Positions 59,503-64,000 of a stretch of DNA of 64,000 nucleotides are shown one piece after another. The notes under the pieces are model-generated. The model was not told where the DNA came from, did not search any database, and saw only the letters and a program-made list of their open reading frames with translations. The translations under genes were made by a program, and so were the position numbers. This stretch comes from Earliella scabrosa (taxonomy: Eukaryota; Basidiomycota; Agaricomycetes; Polyporales; Polyporaceae): assembly GCA_022605405.1 (NCBI GenBank), contig JABYQQ010000001.1, forward strand, positions 2,666,001-2,730,000, written 5' to 3'. Each line of letters begins with the position of its first letter. Position 1 is the stretch's first letter.

Positions 59503-62386
59503 CGTAAGAACAATTTTTACATTTATTAGTGCCTAGTACATTAGGCTTCAAGGTCTCCGCGTGTCTGTAGCCATCCCCAGCCTGTAGTAATCCATGACCG
59601 GGTTCGTAACATCTAAGTGCCATGCTATTGATCTTGCACGTTCACGATGCCAGCTTGAAGCAAGTTGTGTTGTCGACGAGTCTGTCGATCTGAGTACTTA
59701 GTCGTTGGCCTAATAATGAAAGTGCTCGCCTAGCGCCCGCAGCCGGACCGTCGGCAACTTTCGATCCAGTCCAATTCGGATCATTCGCCACGTCTACATA
59801 TGTACACACCGCCATCGGACACTGACCACCACTGGAAGTCTAGAACTTGAAGACGCAGTCGCTTCATAATCGCTCAGCGCTCAAAAGCAACGTCGAGTCA
59901 CCGAAGACTGAAGTTGTCGTCCTAAGCAGCCACGTGTCCTCCACGTGTCCACTCACGCCCGGCCTTCCGAAGCCGACGGGCACGCCGAATGTCCACCACT
60001 GCACTGGCACGGATGCACAGGGAAGTGCACCATCCTTCTCACGCTAGTACGTATAATTCAAACAGTCCTTCCTCGGGTTGAAGCGCAGCACATAGCAGTC
60101 ACGGTGGCGCAAAGTGCCGTTCAACAGGTTCACAATTTTCTCGACTCAGGCCTGCCAGTGGGCCGAAGTTAGTATGCGCTCGACTCCTGGGTTTTGCACT
60201 GGGATATACAGCTATGCTCGCATAACGGAGGATGATACGGCTCCTCTCTGGGTCGGAGGTCGAGCCAGCGAAGCATGGTCTACTGGGTTGTAGGGACGAA
60301 TACTTTCGTGTATTCAAGTTGGACCGCGAGCTCATTGATTGAGGGGGCTGTTGGACCAAAATAACGTCACCGAAGGCTTCGAAGAGAGTCCGTCCAATGA
60401 TAGCTCTGCTAGCCCTAGTGTCCGCCGTCCGGTGAACTTGAAGTTGGCATGGCACGATTCAGTGAGTTGGCTCTGACTGACCCCTCGAACGGCGATCCGC
60501 CCGAGTTCTGCTAGTATGCTGACTACTTAGTTCGTAGACATTGTTCCATTTGAAGAGACACTTTTTTATCGGCCTGCCCAGACTCAGGCTCTGTCAATCG
60601 TGAGGAATACTGGTTCGCTACTGCCCTCTCTGCTCCTTGTACTTTGCATGACCATGGCATCCGCGCCCAGGGTCGCCGTTGACCGGGTGATCATTGCTAC
60701 CTTGCATATGCACCGCGCTCACATATGCGGTATGGTGATGAATTTCAGATACAGCCACCATTCAGGTTAACGCGGAGTCCGGGACGTCACGCCGAAGGCG
60801 ACGTCATCTATGGGAAGAACTTGTTGCAGCGACGCCGTAATTGGTGTTATCTCAGCCTCATCGGCGCGAGAATAGTACCACCATCATAAAGGCTCTGTTC
60901 TCCGAGTCTGTCAAGCTCAGGTCACTCTTCGTCAGCGATCATCGCCGCTGCAAGCTCGTCCTCAAGCTCTCCCGCGGGCTTCCACCCCTTGCTGGTCATT
61001 GCCATCAACTGTGCAACACCACGAATGCGGATTACTAGGAGACTGTTGGGTGTGGACGACAGGTCTTCAAGGTATGCCACCAGCCGCCATGCATACTAGT
61101 GTCGTAAATTGTGGGAATACTTGGTAGATCTAAGCGATGTCGCGGCTCAGCACGGTGCCATCTTCCGCCCGAGGCACACGCCGAGGCGTCCTTGCTCTCG
61201 AGTCGTGACGGCGCGCTCCGCATGCAGTTTCCTCTATGGCGTGGCAGCGTCCTCTGCCGCGCCTCCGTCTATCTTCCCCGTCAGCGACCCATCACAGCTT
61301 ATGTTCGCTTGTGTGTCCAGTCTCACACGAACGGTTGCTTAGGCCTCCTCAGTGACAGCGCCATGCGGCGACTCGTCTACAGCTCAGGCTCGATCCGTCC
61401 TGACGATGTCACTTCTACGCGAGCCGCACGGACCCTCTCGAGGCACAGCTCGAGCCGCGGCGAAGCTCCGTATTTCGGTGCCTTTTTCCCCTTACACTCT
61501 TGAGAACTGCGGTGCGTCTTCGTATCTGCTCCGGTATCCCTGGAGTTGTCATATGTTCACATCATTCACAGAGAGATTTGTCTGCCCGCACCAATCCGAC
61601 CCTGTACCATCAGTGTCCGCGGTTGACACGTGGAATAAGCGACCTGTATAGGACTATGCTCGACGGCACGCTAGGTACTATTTCACATCTAACTTTCTGT
61701 GTGTATGCTGTAGTTAACTTAGATCTGACAGCGTTCTGATGTTGGGTTCGCTTATTGGCGGGTGTTCCTACAAAAATGGTCTCACTCTGTCGCTGTCGAG
61801 ACCCCGCAACAGCGCAGTCCTCGTACTTGTATGTACAGCCAGGATCAAACGACCGATGACACTGAATGTTAAAAGGGTCAGTGTCAATGGTCATGGTACG
61901 TCGTTTCTTCTCCATCTCGCTCCATCCACCGCCTGTTGTGTTGTCCGACGTCCATCGCACTCAAGACCTCCGTGCCACTCAAGTACTCCCCACCCTCCCC
62001 GTCATCCACGACCGACATGTACCCCTGGCAGGTTCATCCCCAGGTGAGCTATCCACTCAGCAGACCTTTGTCCGATGCGAGCCCTCTGTGGTCAATTCGT
62101 CTCCGCCGCTCTCATGTATCGTTTGCAGTGTGCTTGTGGCTGGGTCCTTGGCGGCGATCGGCCATTCGAGGAGAACGCGGTCTAGGACCCAGCTCACTGG
62201 ACATTCCACTCAATGGTCTCGAATATTCCGATCCTGGGCCGGTCCGATGATCCTACCTTTTTGTCGGCTAACGCCCTTCTAAATGCCTGTATGCTTGTAG
62301 ACTGACGCCGAGGTTGGTGTACTTGTTAGGTATACTACTCCACTCAAGCGATAGTTCCAGGCGGGTCACCTCTCGGACAATCAAGC
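59503..62386. other. intergenic stretch between paralogues 2 and 3
   Basis: No complete gene. A plus-strand segment at 61936-62060 ends in a good donor (cccaggtgagc), and an acceptor (gtttgcag) follows at 62129, so upstream exons of paralogue 3 or a separate small gene may lie here. A minus-strand frame at 60099-60455 is open but unrecognised. Confidence 0.4.
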
Positions 62387-63177
62387 ATGTCGTATCATTC
62401 GGGAGCAAGTTTTCAAGGTCATAACGTCTCAGGTGGAAACATGGTCCTGGTACGTTGCAGCACTGGCATGGTTAAACCTGACATCAGGGGTGACTGACAT
62501 GCTCGTGCCTGATCTGCGCTCATCATCTGTGCAACCGGTCAATCGGGCAGCTCCAGCAGAACCGATATGATCGCGGACAGCTGATCCCCGAAGAGTGCCG
62601 CATCCCCTCGATACACTATGGCGGCCACAGCCTCGGAGAAGCTCTCAACGGCGACACCCGGAACCTCGCCAATCCCGGAGGACTGACGTGGCCTGCGTCG
62701 TGTAAGACACCGCAGAAGCTGGCGATCGCGCTCTGCGTGCGTCACCTTCCTTCCCTGTTCATCTGGAGTTCTGTTGACAGTCCCGATGATGGCGGACGGG
62801 CAGTTCGTAGGATACACCGTGCACACGCATCAAGTCACACTGCTGCGCACGTGTGGCATACCCCCCCTGCGAGAGAAGCTCGCGCACGTCATTGCAGTCG
62901 AGGTGCAGCATTTCCTCGTGCGTCTTTCAGCTCTTGCTAGCTCGTTGCCCAGGCCGCTGCTGATATTTTGCCACAGAACAAGGCACGGGACGTCGATCAA
63001 CGGCCCTTATGCTTCCACGGACGGCCCCTGACACTCGACGACCTTGTGCTTTTGGACGTCGTGCACGTCTCCAAAGGGACGCTGCAGCCGGTCATCGCAG
63101 TCGTCAATCGCAACCGTACATCCCACGGTCCCATGGCGGTTCAATACCCATCAAGCGCTACGGGGTTCCCTCGGTGA
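62387..63177 (+). CDS. tandem-family paralogue 3, unknown function
   Basis: Exons 62387-62449, 62551-62736, 62804-62917 and 62977-63177 give 187 aa, all in phase 0. The N-terminus is short (21 residues in exon 1). The domain follows: QQNRYDRGQLIPEECRIPSI, HSLGEAL, TWPASC, TPQKLAIALC, the 114-nt exon (FVGYTVHTHQVTLL, PPLREKLAHVIAVEVQHFL), then FHGRPLTLDDLVLLDVVHVS and GTLQPVIAVV. The acceptor at cgggcag was chosen over an earlier one because it preserves frame and aligns THQVTL with the NHQCTL and SHQYTL of the other two copies. It is the most diverged copy: the motif Ser after HVSKG is Thr. Upstream exons may exist. Confidence 0.7.
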
Positions 63178-64000
63178 CTCAAACACCAGCCGCCGTAGCT
63201 TCCCGAGAGTCGGGCTGTGAGGCCATTGTTGATATCCAGTTCTTGACGCTTACAAGTAAGTACTCCCTCATCCATCTGATTGGTGCTCACGCACTGGGAT
63301 GTTATGATGACCATTCGGACAATTTTCCCTGTCATTAGGTTGATCTTTCGGACAAATTCCCCTTTAGGACCAGGCTCATGCCATGCGATAGTATATGCAG
63401 AATTGAATCGGACTTGGTTACTAACTTACTATACCCGCACTGTGACACGGCTTTTGTCTCGGACACCAAGCAATGGACTCCTGTACGGATAAGCTCTGTT
63501 TGAAATCTCACGTTCCACGTATACCAACTGGGGCTGACCGCACTAGCATCCGGTCTGTGTATAACATTCTGACTCGGAGTGTGGATTTTGCGTGGCAGTT
63601 TGCCAGTCCCCGGAGCATCCTTGAGACTCGCTTGTAGACCTATTTGTACCTGTCTATCATCATGCATCAAAGCTTGTTCTCGCCAATCTCGAGCTTGGTG
63701 ATCAATGCACTCCATTGTCATCCACAGCCTCCCGGACCCATTGCCTTTCCGAGCCTCCCGAGAGTGTTTAGCGCCCCAACTGTACGTAATCCCCACGCAG
63801 CGCGATCATTTGGCAACGATATGCAACGTCATCCATGCTCCTTCAACCAAGCCAAACAACTTCCTGGGCATTATAGCCTCTTCACCACAATTAGCCGTAT
63901 CGGTGCGCCTTCGTTGTCGGCTCGAGGATGACCACCTCGCGTTCCGCAACCGTGACAACGTGTCATGAGCCTGAGGAGCGTCGCTGTCCAGTGGGTTTGC
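63178..64000. other. right-edge stretch, no gene seen
   Basis: Downstream of paralogue 3 no coding region is supported. Short open frames on both strands lack motifs. A gene could continue past the window edge. Confidence 0.5.

Noticed and set aside
60099..60455. Possible retroelement fragment on the minus strand
   Set aside because: No protease, reverse-transcriptase or integrase motif could be seen, and no terminal repeats flank it.
62774..62803. Earlier splice acceptor (ttgacag) for exon 3 of paralogue 3
   Set aside because: It breaks phase 0 and adds residues absent from the other copies; the cgggcag acceptor gives the same 114-nt exon as the other two genes.
1..64000. tRNA genes, CRISPR arrays and bacterial-type operons
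   Set aside because: No tRNA-like T-arm with a matching acceptor stem and no spaced short repeats were found; genes are intron-rich and eukaryotic.

Overview
This is nuclear DNA of a filamentous fungus, most likely an agaricomycete basidiomycete. Genes are rich in short introns (mostly 50-70 nt, GT..AG), C/T-rich tracts precede several starts, and coding GC is high. The gene set is fungal: a Gti1/Pac2 (WOPR) regulator, a Cys3-type bZIP, Cwc24, Ppg1, Npy1, a Ymc-type mitochondrial carrier, eIF2-alpha and a GPI-type yapsin-like protease. No organelle, viral or intact transposon genes, CRISPR arrays or tRNAs were seen. All gene models were read by hand, joining exons by splice sites and frame.

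Layout. 0.9-1.9 kb: WOPR transcription factor (+). 1.9-9.2 kb: gene-poor, with three small tentative spliced genes on the minus strand (5.7-7.3 kb). 9.3-11.5 kb: a mannose-1-phosphate guanylyltransferase of bacterial (actinobacterial-looking) ManC type (+). 11.5-16.1 kb: gene-poor, with a hairpin-forming inverted repeat. 16.2-17.2 kb: bZIP factor (+). 20.7-21.9 kb: CWC24 splicing factor (+). 26.4-27.4 kb: C2H2 zinc-finger factor (-). 29.8-31.2 kb: PPG1 phosphatase (+). 33.4-34.9 kb: CRAL-TRIO/Sec14 protein with a C-terminal membrane anchor (-), divergent from an unrecognised membrane protein (35.4-36.2 kb, +). 37.3-39.0 kb: long low-complexity protein (+). 39.5-41.4 kb: NADH pyrophosphatase (-). 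43.7-44.4 kb: two small ORFs (+). 44.5-45.9 kb: mitochondrial carrier (-). 46.3-47.7 kb: eIF2-alpha (-). 48.4-49.0 kb: 181-aa unknown protein (-). 49.7-51.8 kb: secreted, probably GPI-anchored aspartic protease (-).

From 54.5 to 63.2 kb lies the most distinctive accessory feature: three paralogous spliced genes in the same orientation, spaced about 4 kb apart. They share a C-terminal domain, the same intron positions and a core exon of exactly 114 nt. I know no function for this family. The genes of the window otherwise look like ordinary linked housekeeping and regulatory genes rather than one pathway. The best candidates for something new are the tandem family, the bacterial-type ManC with its fungal N-terminal extension, the membrane protein at 35.4 kb, and the lysine/glutamate-rich insertion in eIF2-alpha.
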